From: Phlebopus portentosus | Lineage: Eukaryota > Basidiomycota > Agaricomycetes > Boletales > Boletinellaceae | Assembly: GCA_037892935.1 (NCBI GenBank) | Contig: JAYXKI010000006.1 | Location: 1-64,000, forward strand | DNA: 64,000 nt | Reading direction: 5' to 3' | Part shown: in pieces, positions 26,303-37,181 of the stretch | Position numbering within the stretch: position 1 is the first letter of the stretch | Layout of the letters: every line of letters begins with the position of its first letter | The notes under the pieces: model-generated | Databases searched by the model: none | What the model saw: only the letters and a program-made list of their open reading frames with translations | Told to the model about the DNA's origin: nothing | Position numbers and translations under genes: made by a program

Positions 26303-27581
26303 TTATCTCTTCAGCGTAACGAATGTATTATCCATACTCATCTTGGCAATGGTCCGCACATCTTCCTCTTTCAAACCAAGGCCAGTTGGTTTCTCTGCCA
26401 GAAGCAATGCGTATTCTCCAAGGAGGGAATTTCGAAAAGGTAGTGTATCATCCGTCTAGCGAAGTAATTGATACTAGCATCAAAGAGAGAGAAAATCTAC
26501 TCACACAGATCGCAACGGGATGATTGAGGCTGAAGTGGTAATTTACGTGATGATCTTCCAGGCTCTTTACGGTCTTGCTCCTAAAATCGTCAGAGAAGAT
26601 CAGCTCCTCGAGAGGAAGTAAGCAAACAATTGATACGCTTCAGAAGTCTTACAGGATATTCGAAGTCAAGCATATTTCGATCGCAATTTTATTATCGAAG
26701 ACGAACTTCTTCGCTTCTTCGTTCAAGTACGTCGCGTGTCCGAGCCGATCTGGTTTCAATGATAGTAATTGCATAGTTTCCTCCGGAGTATTTGACTCCG
26801 TCTGAGAAAGGACGTGACTTGAGTGAGCAGATAGAGAACTGATGCGAAACGATCACCTCAGCTACATGCAGTGTCATTCCGAGGCCGACGGCCTTGGCCC
26901 TTTGCAAGAATTCAGAGAATAAATTCATGTTCCCTGCCTGAAAAGGACTCATAAATCTGTGAAACACTTGTTCGCGGATCCTCTACTCACCAAAGGGTCA
27001 CCGCAGAGATCTACACCGACGATACGACGGCCGAGCTCTTTGAAGGCAATCGCAATCGAAATACATTCCGCCACGACGTCCGGATGCATCTTCCGATCTA
27101 TGGAAAGTATATACGCAGCTTCGTTTTCGGGGAATTTTTCAACTTCATAGAGGACGGTCTCCACATATTGCATCCGACTCATATGGGGCGTTGCGCGTGG
27201 AGTGCTTCGCAGTTCTAGGTAAGTGCATTGTCTATCGGGTCCATGGAGAAAGTCGCTGAGGACTGCATGCGTAGCAAGTGCGAGGTTCTCGCGCGTCGAG
27301 GTTAAGGCATATATTGCTGTGAAGAGTCCGAAGAAGTCATCGATCTTCTTCAGGGTCACGCCGTTGCGTAGTTTGTTGATAGCCTCTTCAATTACGCTCG
27401 AGGGTGTACTACCGCCTTCTGGAATGTAAGATTTTGCGAGTTCTTGCAGGCAGGATAGAGGAATACACCCGTTTAGATGCGCATGGAGCTCTGCTTTTGG
27501 AAGTGATTGAAGAAAGGCGATCTGCTCTGAGGATAGAGAGGCAAGAGCTTCCGCAGGTGGTCCAAATATCTTTCTCGGCAT
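26303..27581 (-). CDS. Adenosine deaminase-like protein (N6-methyl-AMP deaminase, ADAL type)
   Basis: Five exons: 26991-27581, 26857-26937, 26653-26801, 26505-26580, 26303-26455; 349 aa, the size expected for ADAL. Zinc and catalytic motifs sit in order: LPKAELHAHLNG near residue 40 (HxH), VDLCGDPLAG, a His in TLHVAE, then PDRLGHATYLNEE, ICLTSN and NHPVAICTDD. ADAL proteins remove the methylamino group from N6-methyl-AMP, giving IMP, and so clear methylated nucleotides in the cytosol; they are smaller than true adenosine deaminases. I chose the ATG at 27579-27581 because the conserved part begins soon after; an in-frame ATG at 27618-27620 would add 13 residues. The last residues (NTFVTLKR) are less typical, so the final exon end is slightly uncertain. 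Confidence 0.9.
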
Positions 27582-27899
27582 GTTCTGACTGAGTATGTCC
27601 GATATGTATATCGATTTCACCCGCTTTTGAAGAGTTATAATGTAGGGTTTACCGTGGAAAACGAGTCAGAGTCAAAGGTTGGTTACTAACTATATAACTA
27701 CTGTACTGTACGAAAGGTTATGATTTTTTATTTACCCGGCCGTCACCGGCCCGTCATCGGTCCTTCCAAGACCTACCAAATTGGGCTCTACCTTCCTATT
27801 CCGGAATCACGGATTGGCTGACACTTCTCACTTGAATACTCTCCAGCAGCTGAACAGCCCCTCTAATTACACGACACGAGTTATTTACTCTAAGCAATC

Positions 27900-29084
27900 A
27901 TGCGTGCATCCGTATCTCTCACATCATTTTTTTCGTCTCTACGGAGTCCGACCCTGTCTTCGAGTATGCTCACCCCCATTATTCGGATCATTAGCCCAAC
28001 GGACCCTACACCTGCGCGTCTCTCAGCCGGTCCTGTCGGTATCCGTCGCTGGCGCGGGGCTAGAGGTACTCTGGGAGATCTCACACTGCAACTGCCAAGT
28101 CAAGGCTTAACAAGTGGTGCGCGTTTGGCACTTGCACGACAGGGTTGTGCTACAGGAAGTTTTAGACTTAATTGCGCGGAGAGCCTTTACGTGAAGGATG
28201 AGAGAGGGCTGGCTATGTTCCAGAGAATAGAATTGGAGGAGGAATTGGATAAGGCTCGTCTTGGGCTGCGCGAACGACCGCCTATGCTGGCGACTGGTAG
28301 TGCTCCGGAGAACTCGGAGGAGCTAACAAACGTTGCTCTCGATACTATCACGACCACAGCCGACTCGGCTGACCAACCGAGCCGGAAGACAAGGAGACCA
28401 TCGCTACGAACGCAGAAGAGGAACATGCTTGCTAGCCAAGGCATGCGATTTGACTCTGGCGGACTATCGAGTTGTGTTACGTTTACTGAAGGGCTCTGTC
28501 ATCTGGAGGACTACGTTCGAGCTAGTGAGAACAACGATTCTGCAGCAAGCGATTTTCCGACTGTCCATTCTGAGCAAGAGATTATCGACCTCGTAGCTAC
28601 TGGTGAGACCCCGAAGTTGTCTTGGCTTGACTCTCTCCGTAAAAAGACCTTTGCGGCTGCCGCTGATAAATCTTCTGGACTCAAGAAGAGACGATCGACG
28701 AACGAGATTTCCCGGTCATTCTCTTGCGTGGACATAAGCGCATCTTTATCCGAGGTTGATTTGACTTTCAGCGTCGATACGGCGTCCTCGAGCTCGGAAG
28801 ATTCAAGCCATATGATGGAAGGACAGATGAAAAGCCTGCCTTGCCAATCTCCAGAAGATGACGAGGTTGATAGCACGTCCACTGGTACACTGCGCCGCGA
28901 AGGTTCCTGGACTCGTCTCCGACGCAGATTCTCTAGGCGACTGTCGATGTTAAAGAACCTGAACCTACCAGTCGACGATCAAGCACTAGACAGCCCAACA
29001 AGTATCGCATCCGGGCTTTTTCAGATTATCCAACAAGGAGTAGCATCGAATTTCTCTCAACCCAAGCTACATGTCTACAGGTGA
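27900..29084 (+). CDS. Unrecognised protein, Ser/Arg-rich with acidic patches
   Basis: A single open frame of 394 aa. I do not recognise a domain. The first ~60 residues are Ser/Thr/Arg-rich and could act as a mitochondrial presequence, though the segment SSMLTPIIRIISP is not decisive. Around 230-260 it reads SEQEIIDLVATGETPKLSWL, then a basic region (KSSGLKKRRSTNEISRSFSC), then acidic/serine-rich DTASSSSEDSS, and near the end a strongly basic LRRRFSRRLSMLK. The RRSTNEISRSFS and RRFSRRLS stretches look like basophilic kinase target sites. It is divergent from ADAL and convergent with UBA4. The frame's length without stops and the mixed codon use support a real gene; the exact start is uncertain (another ATG lies at 27966). 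Confidence 0.55.
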   Translation: MRASVSLTSFFSSLRSPTLSSSMLTPIIRIISPTDPTPARLSAGPVGIRRWRGARGTLGDLTLQLPSQGLTSGARLALARQGCATGSFRLNCAESLYVKDERGLAMFQRIELEEELDKARLGLRERPPMLATGSAPENSEELTNVALDTITTTADSADQPSRKTRRPSLRTQKRNMLASQGMRFDSGGLSSCVTFTEGLCHLEDYVRASENNDSAASDFPTVHSEQEIIDLVATGETPKLSWLDSLRKKTFAAAADKSSGLKKRRSTNEISRSFSCVDISASLSEVDLTFSVDTASSSSEDSSHMMEGQMKSLPCQSPEDDEVDSTSTGTLRREGSWTRLRRRFSRRLSMLKNLNLPVDDQALDSPTSIASGLFQIIQQGVASNFSQPKLHVYR

Positions 29085-29278
29085 CAGGACTCCCTCTTCC
29101 ATCATCAACTTCTTTCTTCGTGGGTTTGAATGTTTTCGTGGTCTTCCCTTGTCGTCATTCAGTCTCTGCATTTGTAACTGTATCACGCGCATGATTTTCC
29201 TGCTGAATCGCAAAAATTACCTTGTTCTCTTCTATTAACGCTGTGCATTCGAAGAATCAGGAAATGGACTTGAAAGGT

Positions 29279-30886
29279 TCAGTAGACAGGAAAGCCCGGA
29301 TCAACATCCGCAGCCCAGCTCCTTAGACCTCCGACAAGATCTGCGACTTCGGCATCGCCGCTGTCTCTGAATGCATCTGCGGCAATTTGGGAGTCGTTAC
29401 CCAATCGACAGACGAAGACCGTGAGTGGCTTCTTGTCAACCGAATGATTTAACACGGGTCCGGCTTTTGAAGTAAGTAAAGGCGAGGCGACGAGCTCTGA
29501 TAACGGTACGTCTACGCAAGCATCACAGTAAGCTACTGAATCTAGTGTATTCAAAAACCTAATGCTTACTCTGGGAACCCGGGAGATGGCAAATGCCAAA
29601 CTCTACGGGACTCCGCACGTCTACTATTCGCACTGAGCTATTATCATTTCTTAATCGTTTGCTCAGTTCCTATTATTCGGCACGAATGGAATAGTCGTCA
29701 GAAAGTTTGCCAAGTTTACACATCGATTCAGACGTACGTTTACACTTATCCGTCTTCGTGAGCCATCCGTAACTAGTCCGCGTTCGACCCAGTCTGGTCT
29801 AGGTCCACCACAGAAAGCGACATAGTCGAGCTCAGATATCTTTCCGATTCGCTCCCCCTCTTCGCCACAAGCTGGACAATTCTTCCTTCGTGAACGAAGT
29901 TTGACACTTCGGAAGGGAGGAAAAGCAAGGGCGGAGTAGATCAGCAAAGAAGGTTTATGGTCTGCGAAGTGTGTCACGAATTAGCAATAAGTAATAAGGA
30001 GAAGAGTCGCATACCATGAAGATCGCATATAACCTTGATCGCCTCAAGTGCCTGTAGGGAGCCAATGACGCCTGTAACAGCACCCAGTATGCCCATCTCC
30101 TCGCAACTTCCCTGCATCTCTGGCGCAGGCGGAGTTGGGAAAAGGCATCTATAGCACGGGCCTCTCTCTTCTGTTCTATCAGTCTCCAAAGGGAGGTTGT
30201 ATACGCAGAGTTGGCCATCGAGTCGTTGGGCTGCGCCGCTGACTAGCGGTAGCCCGAGACGCACACATGTATCCGAGAGAAGGTACCGAACGGGCGCATT
30301 GTCCGTGCAGTCAAGAATTACACTGTATTTCGAGAGGATATGTTCTGCATTGGAGGGATTGAGGGCTTCTTTGTATGTATCTGTGCGTACGGTGCTGTTC
30401 AATCTGGGATAAAAATAATTGCATAAGGACAAGGGTTTCAAGAAACCAAAAGCAGAGATGTACTTTTTGAGAGCCTGAGCCGCAGATTCTACTTTGGACA
30501 TCCCAAGTGTCTCTTCGGAATGAAGAACCTGTCTTTGTAGATTGGATAGCTCGACAATGTCGTGGTCAACAATACCGATCCTGCCTGATTGTACGCATAA
30601 GACACATCTCATCGGGAGATCGTACCAGACAGAAACGCACCGACTCCAGCAGAGCATAAATATTGAAGCGCAGGACAACCAAGGCCTCCTGCGCCTACGA
30701 CGAGCACGGAGGAGTTCTGTAATTTGACTTGAGCTGGATAGTTCCGCAACCAGGATTGTTATTACAGAAAGTTGAATTCATTGCTCAATGTCGGTGCACA
30801 CCAGGAAGGCCCAGTCCATCTATGATCATCTGGCGGCCATATCGCCGATAGTCTGACAACGACGAGAGTGCGAGGGATGAGGCCAT
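29279..30886 (-). CDS. UBA4: Uba4/MOCS3: E1-like adenylyltransferase with rhodanese domain
   Basis: Seven exons: 30802-30886, 30641-30733, 30464-30584, 30015-30403, 29738-29961, 29570-29669, 29279-29511; 414 aa. The N-terminal ThiF/E1 domain has [14 protein letters not shown], the nucleotide loop [15 protein letters not shown] and [14 protein letters not shown]. Two zinc pairs are visible, CYRC near residue 183 and CPAC near 258. The C-terminal rhodanese domain shows [19 protein letters not shown] and the catalytic loop CRLGNDS (Cys near 373). Uba4 adenylates the C-terminal Gly of Urm1, transfers sulfur from its rhodanese cysteine, and so supports tRNA wobble-uridine thiolation and urmylation, and in some species molybdopterin synthesis. 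Start codons of UBA4 and COX10 are 189 bases apart on opposite strands. Confidence 0.95.
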
Positions 30887-31075
30887 GGTGAAAGTAAGTA
30901 AAATGTAAATGATTTATATGTAATCTGATTAGTGTCGTTTTCTCACGACTAGAATTTTGGACCCGGGAGTTCGCGTCCGGAACATTGAAAGTCGGCGAGG
31001 AACGTCAAGGTGCGTCGTGAAAAATGTTTCATTAAAATCGAGAAAATTTCACAAAATAATTCCAGGCATGTAAGG
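30887..31075. promoter_or_regulatory. Shared divergent promoter: UBA4 / COX10
   Basis: Only 189 bases separate the two start codons, so both promoters must lie here. No element was identified beyond AT-rich sequence near 30905-30950. Confidence 0.55.
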
Positions 31076-32431
31076 ATGCCCACTCTATTCCGAGGCATCC
31101 TTCGAATACATTGCTTTGGGCATTCTTCAAGATTATCGAGTTTGCCATCGCGACGTAGCTCGTCAACCGCCTCTGCTGCGTTCACTTCGTACTTCTGGCG
31201 GAACGACCAATGGTCGCCAATTGCACGACGGCGAATACAAACGCCTCGACGAGATGTTGCTATCCAAGCTCAGACAGTGGCTGCGGCTGCGGCTGCCGTC
31301 GCACCGTCACCCTCGCTGTCCGAGACGGTCCTCAGCACTCTCGCACTCCAGTCCTCCTCTTACCCGCCTTCTGTCTCTGAAGTGCTTTACAAACCAATCC
31401 CTCCGTTAACACTCCCTAGGCTACTCTCTATCTATTCACAACTGTCAAAATCACGATTATCGGTGTTGATTGTCCTAACAGCCATGTCCTCCGTCGCGCT
31501 TTCGCCCCTGCCTACTACGGTTCCGGTCCTGCTCTCTACAGCCCTCGGGACGGCCCTGTGTAGTGCTTCTGCGAACGCACTGAACGAGCTTCAGGAAGTA
31601 CCGTTTGATGCTCAGATGGCGAGGACGAGGAACCGACCGCTCGTGCGACATGCCATTTCGCCTGCCCATGCAATGGGTTTTGCGATTGTAACGGGGGTAA
31701 CGGGTCCAGCGCTTTTATGGACTTGTGTAAACCCGACAACGGCGATTTTAGGTGCAGCGAACATCGCCCTATACGCGGGTGCTTACACGTACCTTAAACG
31801 AAGGAGCATCGCGAATACGTGGGTTGGCGCCGTCGTTGGCGGGATACCACCCGTGATGGGCTGGACGGCCTGTGGAGGACATATTCTTCCCTCAGCAGAC
31901 TATCCTATACAACTATTCTTGCCCTTTACATCTGTGTCTCTTCCGCCGGCACTCGCGGACAACCCGCTCGCACTTCTAGCGCTGTTCATGTTCCTCTACA
32001 GCTGGCAATTCCCGCACTTCAACTCCCTCGCGTTCCTTGTGCGCGAGTCGTACGCTAAAGCCGGTTATCGCATGCTGAGCGTCATCTCTCCCTCTCGAAA
32101 TGCTGCCGTCGCACTCCGACATGCGATCTTGATGGTCCCACTTTGCAGCGTATTGTTCCCGTTGAGTGGGCTTGTAGGATGGGGCTTTGCTTTAACGAGT
32201 TTGGTGCCTAATCTCATTTGCGTCCGACATGCATATACATTCTGGCGTGTAGGCGGGAATAGCGAGAAAGCTGCGCGGAAATTGTTTTATACGTGTTTGT
32301 GGTACCTCCCTGTGGTCATGGGTCTTCTGATGGTGCACAAAAACGGACTCGATTGGACTGGCTGGTTGAGGAAAAACGAGTCGGATGAGCCAAACGAGGA
32401 GAAGGAGAAGGCAAAGGAAGAGAATGTCTGA
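31076..32431 (+). CDS. COX10: Protoheme IX farnesyltransferase (heme O synthase)
   Basis: Single-exon gene, 451 aa. An Arg/Ser-rich N-terminus (HSSRLSSLPSRRSSST) is a plausible mitochondrial presequence. The UbiA-type prenyltransferase core has NELQEVPFDAQMARTRNRPL (the first Asp-rich, prenyl-binding region), YTYLKRRSIANTWVGAVVGG and the MFLYSWQFPHFNSLAF loop, with about eight hydrophobic membrane segments. Cox10 adds a farnesyl group to heme b in the inner mitochondrial membrane, the first step to heme A for cytochrome oxidase. I take the ATG at 31076; an in-frame upstream ATG at 31010 would add a Lys-rich stretch unlike a presequence. The C-terminus is Glu/Lys-rich. It is intronless, unlike most neighbours. 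Confidence 0.95.
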   Translation: MPTLFRGILRIHCFGHSSRLSSLPSRRSSSTASAAFTSYFWRNDQWSPIARRRIQTPRRDVAIQAQTVAAAAAAVAPSPSLSETVLSTLALQSSSYPPSVSEVLYKPIPPLTLPRLLSIYSQLSKSRLSVLIVLTAMSSVALSPLPTTVPVLLSTALGTALCSASANALNELQEVPFDAQMARTRNRPLVRHAISPAHAMGFAIVTGVTGPALLWTCVNPTTAILGAANIALYAGAYTYLKRRSIANTWVGAVVGGIPPVMGWTACGGHILPSADYPIQLFLPFTSVSLPPALADNPLALLALFMFLYSWQFPHFNSLAFLVRESYAKAGYRMLSVISPSRNAAVALRHAILMVPLCSVLFPLSGLVGWGFALTSLVPNLICVRHAYTFWRVGGNSEKAARKLFYTCLWYLPVVMGLLMVHKNGLDWTGWLRKNESDEPNEEKEKAKEENV

Positions 32432-32491
32432 TGGTATTGCCGTTGCTAATGTATGTACGATAGGATAATACTATTACAAGATAATCGAATG

Positions 32492-33510
32492 CTATGTCTT
32501 TGGCGTCTTTCGTCTTGCCTCCCGTGCTTTCTTGAGCGCCTCAACGCGCGCTTTCAGTCGCCCGACACGTTCGTCTGCTTCTTCTTGTGCTCGTTCCTGA
32601 AGATGCAAAATTAGTATATTTCTTATGGACTGAGTTGCGAAAGTACCTCTTCTAATATTCGGTCCATGATCAACTCGCGCTCTTCCTGCTCCTTCCGTAG
32701 TCGCTTCTCTTCCTCCGTCTCCTCCTTCTTCTCTTCTAGTTCAGCACCGTCCGCATCTCCTGTGACCCCTTCTGGGAATCCGTTCGCGTTGGTAGCGACC
32801 AGCTCTGGTTCTGCGGTGACAGTTGCGCGCTCGAACGCCGCCCGACGGTCGTCTTCTTGTTCCTCTTCTACAATAGTTGTAGCCAGTAACGATGCTTGGA
32901 ATTGCTCCCATTCGAGATCGATCTGTGATTTTGGTTGGTCCTTTGCTGGTGGTTCGGGAGGGACAACTTGTCTGTCTTCGTCTTCTTCGTCTAGTGTTGA
33001 GAGGACGGGTGCCTGTGATGGATCTGAGAAGAAGTCGGCTGGTAATGCGCCCGCTTGTGGACTCGGCCGCACTCCGTCAGGTTCCACGCTCGTCTTTCTC
33101 TTCTTCACAATATTCGTCCCATTCTGCGGCGCATGAGCATCGTCGACATCCATCTCATCACCAGCCTCTGCCTTCCTCTTCCCCAGCTGCTTCATTTCCT
33201 TCACTCTTTCCGCCTCTTCCAAAGCCTTCATGTTCCTTACAGCAACACGATGTGCCTTGCTTCCGATGTGTCCTTCCCACATCGCTGCGGTCTTTATGGA
33301 TATTCCACACGCCGAGCATCGGAGCTGCCCCGTTGAAGTGTAGGAAGCGTATGGGTGGCTAATACGCGCCTCAGACTCTTGGCGCCTTGCGCGTAAAAGG
33401 GAGCGGGCGTCGGCCATCTGTGCGCCTACTCGTAGGTGGTTCTTAGCTGGACGAAGTGTTGTAGTCTTGAAGATCGGCGCTGATCGACGTTGTGGTGATC
33501 GCGCTAGCAT
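32492..33510 (-). CDS. ZNF830/CCDC16-like zinc-finger protein
   Basis: Two exons: 32647-33510 and 32492-32596; 322 aa. Near the N-terminus is a U1-type C2H2 finger, LRCSACGISIKTAAMWEGH then KAHR. The middle is acidic with LPADFF, followed by SQIDLEWEQFQASLL, and the C-terminus is a Glu/Arg-rich coiled coil (ELIMDRILEE, then ERAQEEADERVGRLK). This order (finger, LPxxFF, EWExFQ, coiled coil) fits ZNF830, a nuclear protein tied to the spliceosome and genome stability in animals. The stop is 60 bases from the COX10 stop on the other strand. An ATG at 33508-33510 is used; GTG two codons earlier is not a start. Confidence 0.85.
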
Positions 33511-33661
33511 GGTCACGTGCGAGACGGAGGAGGAAGCGAAAATTCGACTCTTTTAAACTCTCAAGTGCTCCGTGTCTTTCTGTGTAACGAGGTGTGTCGA
33601 GCAGCTCCTGTGTAACGAACACTATCTAAGTGTCTATTGGAACTATTAGGAAACTTAAAGC
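33511..33661. promoter_or_regulatory. Divergent promoter: ZNF830-like / TIM13
   Basis: 151 bases between the two start codons. Confidence 0.5.
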
Positions 33662-34229
33662 ATGTCGTCTCTCTTTGGGTCTACCTCTGGTCCTTCACCG
33701 GGCACTCCTGCGAATCCCGGTACGTGTCATTGTCCCCGTATAGTTCTGCAAGTGCAAGGCTGAAGGCATTCATATCAATTACAGACATGCAAGCGCGTAA
33801 AGAAAAGTTCATGACGCAAGTCCGGAACGAGCTCGCCTTGAGTGGTGCTCAGGAGCTCATCAATGTACGTCGTGTTGCCAACTCCTGTTGAGCGAGACCG
33901 AACAGCTTACAATCCTCTTGTAGAAAATAAACGAGAAGTGCTTCGCAAAATGCATAACGAAACCGAGCACATCTTTGTCCAGCTCAGAGGAGGCACGTGT
34001 ACTTCCCATTCAGAATGTGAATCAAGGTTTCGCTGTACTGACAAACAACTGGAAATTAGACATGTCTTTCGAGGTGTATGGATAGGTACATGGAAGCTTG
34101 TTCGTACTCTTCACTATTTCTTGTGACAAGTGGAGATGCTCACTTTTGCCGCCGTTAGTCAACATTGTTAGCAGGACGTACTCTGCTCGTCTCGCACGAG
34201 AGCGTATCGAGGGAACCTTCGATAATTAA
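33662..34229 (+). CDS. TIM13: Mitochondrial small TIM chaperone Tim13
   Basis: Five exons: 33662-33719, 33785-33864, 33924-33992, 34060-34099, 34159-34229; 105 aa. The twin CX3C signature is complete across exons: CFAKC in exon 3 and CLSRC in exon 4, followed by MDRYMEAFNIVSRTYSAR. Tim13 pairs with Tim8 in the intermembrane space and escorts hydrophobic precursors to the inner membrane. The third intron must start with GC (GAG|GCACGT) and end at ATTAG; the nearby GT donor would put the second CX3C pair out of frame and end the protein early. Small exons make this gene easy to miss in automated annotation. Confidence 0.9.
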
Positions 34230-34824
34230 TCTTACCTACAGTATAATTTTGCATAGATATCCGCATCCGTCCCGAAATTGCATGCTGCGCATTCTTTTAA
34301 TTGCATATCACGTCAACTCTCGATTCAACCGCTCAAGCTGTGAGCAGGGCTCTGCTACGTTGCTATGCTTTTGAGAAATCGGCATTGACCCGCGGACACA
34401 TATTTTCATGAAAACAGATGAACTATTTCATCAAATTGGCTCACTCAAATAAACCGAAATAAAATGAGGGACCTCTTCTTTATTGTATTCTAAATTGCAT
34501 CCGGAGTCGGAGGGTTAATACCACACAATATGTCGGAAAGTCGTCTAGTTCGAGAGGATCTTACTACCATTACAATGTTGCGTCAAAGAGCTTGCACAGC
34601 GTGGCCATAAAGTAAACATTAATATTGCTGATTGACTAGCCACTTGCAGGTTACTCGAATTTTATAGTTACAGATGTACGAAGAGCGCCTTGAAAGAGTC
34701 GCACGGCTGAAACATCACACATATTCGAACAGCGTTACGAGCGGGAGACTTGCTGTCTTTCGGGGCGATCGGTGCGTTGTCAAGTATAATCGCGGTCTGC
34801 AACGTAATGGTATAGAGTATTCCC
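34230..34824. other. Convergent 3' region, no gene seen
   Basis: About 600 AT-rich bases between the TIM13 and JJJ1 stops; only 3' UTRs are expected. Confidence 0.5.
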
Positions 34825-36919
34825 CTATCGTTTCTTGCCTTTCGCCGTCCCAGCACCCGCTCCCTTCTTGGACGCTCCACGATTTGCTGATGGTACGGCT
34901 GAAGCAGCTAGTGCATGCCCAGTCTTGTTAATGTGTTCGAAGAGCTTTGTGCGCGAAGGGAATGTAGCACTGCATACATTGCATACCTAGTCGATGGCCC
35001 TTGTAAGCGTCTTATATTCATGATATGATGGAGCAACGTACCTGCTCACCAGGCACGCTCGCTGCCTCAGCCTCCGCTCTGGCCTTCTTCGCAGCTTCTC
35101 GAGCACGGCGCTTCTCTTTCTTCGATAGCTCAGATCTCGCGTCGGCTCGTGTCCGTCCATCCGGCTCTCCGTCGGGCTCCTGGTCTACGCCTCGTTCTTC
35201 CGAGCCGACGTGTCCATCTAGATAATGATCTGACGGGAGAAACTGTTTTGCGCCTTTCTTGTCTTTCTTCTGGCGGGATTTTGAGACAATTTCTGGTCCC
35301 GACTCGATGTCTGATTCGCGATCGACTTGTGTGGCAGAAGGTTTGGAAGATGCTTCATTTGCACCGTTGTCCGTCTGAATAGCAGTTGGACTTCGCGGCG
35401 GCTCTTCTGTTTCATTCTCTGCGGTATTCACTTTGGCAGAAACACCGCCGTCGTCTAGGTCTTGGCCTTCCCTTTCAGCGTCGTTATCGGACTGCGCAAG
35501 TCCCAGCTCCTCTTCTTCAGCTTGCATTACTGCACGAAGAAGCTCCATCTCCTTCAAGTGCTTTTTACTTCGTGCATGGCTATCCCACGCAGCCTCACTT
35601 CGGAATGTCTTCCTACACGCAACGCATTCATAGACTTCTTCCCCTTCCTCGGAGCCCGAGCCATCTTCACCGGCCGCAGTTGTCTTGCGCGAGCGAGCAC
35701 CTTCCGCTGCAGCCCATTCTTCCCCTACGTCTGGCGCGTTTGCAAGAAGGTTCACATCCTGCCAGGCCTGCGGGACGAATGTTGAAACGGTAGGTTTGAG
35801 CTTGGATGAGGAGGGTGTGGAAGTTCCGGAGCCACCTCGCGGCGTTGAGGCCTTGGCAGCGGCGACAGCGGCTTGTTGGGCGAGATGCGCTTTGTATCTC
35901 GGGTCACGCTTGCGAATAAATTTTACCAGTTGCTATAGAGAACGATTTAGCTGATTATGATTTAATGATACTTCTATAGTAGAAGAATGTACATACCCTG
36001 ACAGTATCATTGTATTCTTTACGGGCCGTTTCACGCGCCTTCTTGTTGTCCCGCTCCATATGGCGCCGGATCTGTCGGTCAGGAGCCTCGTTAAGGTTCC
36101 ACTGCTCCGCCCAGACGAAATCCTTTGCGGTAGCGAATCCAAGCCAGAAGTTGTAGAAGTATCGTGCACCCTCTTTGGGACCTGTATCCCCGCGCCCAGT
36201 GGGTCCGTTCCACGTCCATGTAGAATCTCCGAATGAAGGATAGTCGGATGGAGAATGAGATGTAATGGCACATTCGTCAGAGGCAAGACGATCGAAAAGG
36301 TTTCGGTAGAGTGTAAAGAAGCCCTGGAACAAGAGTCAATGGTAAGCCTTAGATATCAAGTCGATAGCAAGCTCAAGCATACACTATCACTGTCATCGAA
36401 CCCAGTCCAACTTGACGGATTGAAGAAAGGCGTTAAATGCCTTACGGTGAGTCCTCGATCACCTGGTCGTCCGCTGCCACCGCCGCGGCGGACCTCCTCA
36501 AAGACGGTTTCAGCATCAGGCTCGGGAACGAGTGAAGCGCGATGCGAGTCATACCATGCCCGTTCCTGGATCACGATTAATGATCGGTATTTCGTGAGTG
36601 CCGTGTGGAACTCACTTGTTCATCGCTCAGGACCTATCGCAGAGTGTGCGTTGCCTGGTGTCAGTGAGCTCTTTGGGAAGCGTCCATGTGCTAAGCAGAC
36701 AATGCGTACCTCGTACGCCTGCTGAATCGCAGCAAATCGCTTAGTTGCCGCCTCGACGTCGCCAGCATTCTTGTCCGGATGGTGCTTGAGTGCGAGTTTC
36801 CTGAAAGATCGCTTGATCTCATCCGCCGTGGCGTCTTCGCTCACTTCGAGCAATGCGTAATAGTCTTCTGGACCTTCCTGCTCTCGTGAGGCATTATGCC
36901 GAGACTCATTTGCGCCCAT
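34825..36919 (-). CDS. JJJ1: J-domain and zinc-finger protein Jjj1 (DNAJC21)
   Basis: Six exons: 36710-36919, 36616-36633, 36383-36565, 35997-36323, 35042-35932, 34825-34986; 596 aa. The N-terminal J domain has [20 protein letters not shown] and the HPD triad in KHHPDKN. Next comes the family region with [17 protein letters not shown] and [14 protein letters not shown], then [12 protein letters not shown]. Two C2H2 fingers follow: [18 protein letters not shown], with H at SKKH, and [17 protein letters not shown] near the C-terminus. Jjj1 works with Hsp70 and Rei1 in the cytosol to recycle Arx1 from 60S pre-ribosomes. A long acidic/basic linker separates the fingers. Exon 2 is only 18 bases (VLSDEQ). 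Confidence 0.95.
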
Positions 36920-37181
36920 AGATTTTGTACTTTCTGAAGGAAATAAAGATTATGGCGGCGGGAGGCAGAAGCCTGAGTCAGTCGCGTCGATCACCTCTAA
37001 AGTTTATCAATTTAAATTTCTTCTTTTTTTCCGGAATTTGCCTAATTTGCCATGACCGTTTAACATTTGTCAATTTATAAAATGGATAATATGCTGCAAG
37101 GTACAGGGCTTAAGATGGACATGCAAAGAGTTGTAGAGAAGTAGAGGAGACGGTTTGATTACAGAAACCGAGCCCGCAGGT

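Noticed and set aside
31010..31075. N-terminal extension of COX10
   Set aside because: The extra 22 residues are Lys/Glu-rich and unlike a mitochondrial presequence; the ATG at 31076 begins an Arg/Ser-rich one.
36371..36382. An extra GT donor in JJJ1 giving a longer exon 3
   Set aside because: The chosen donor GAT-AGT|GTATGC keeps phase 0 into GFFTLYRN; the alternative breaks the conserved frame.
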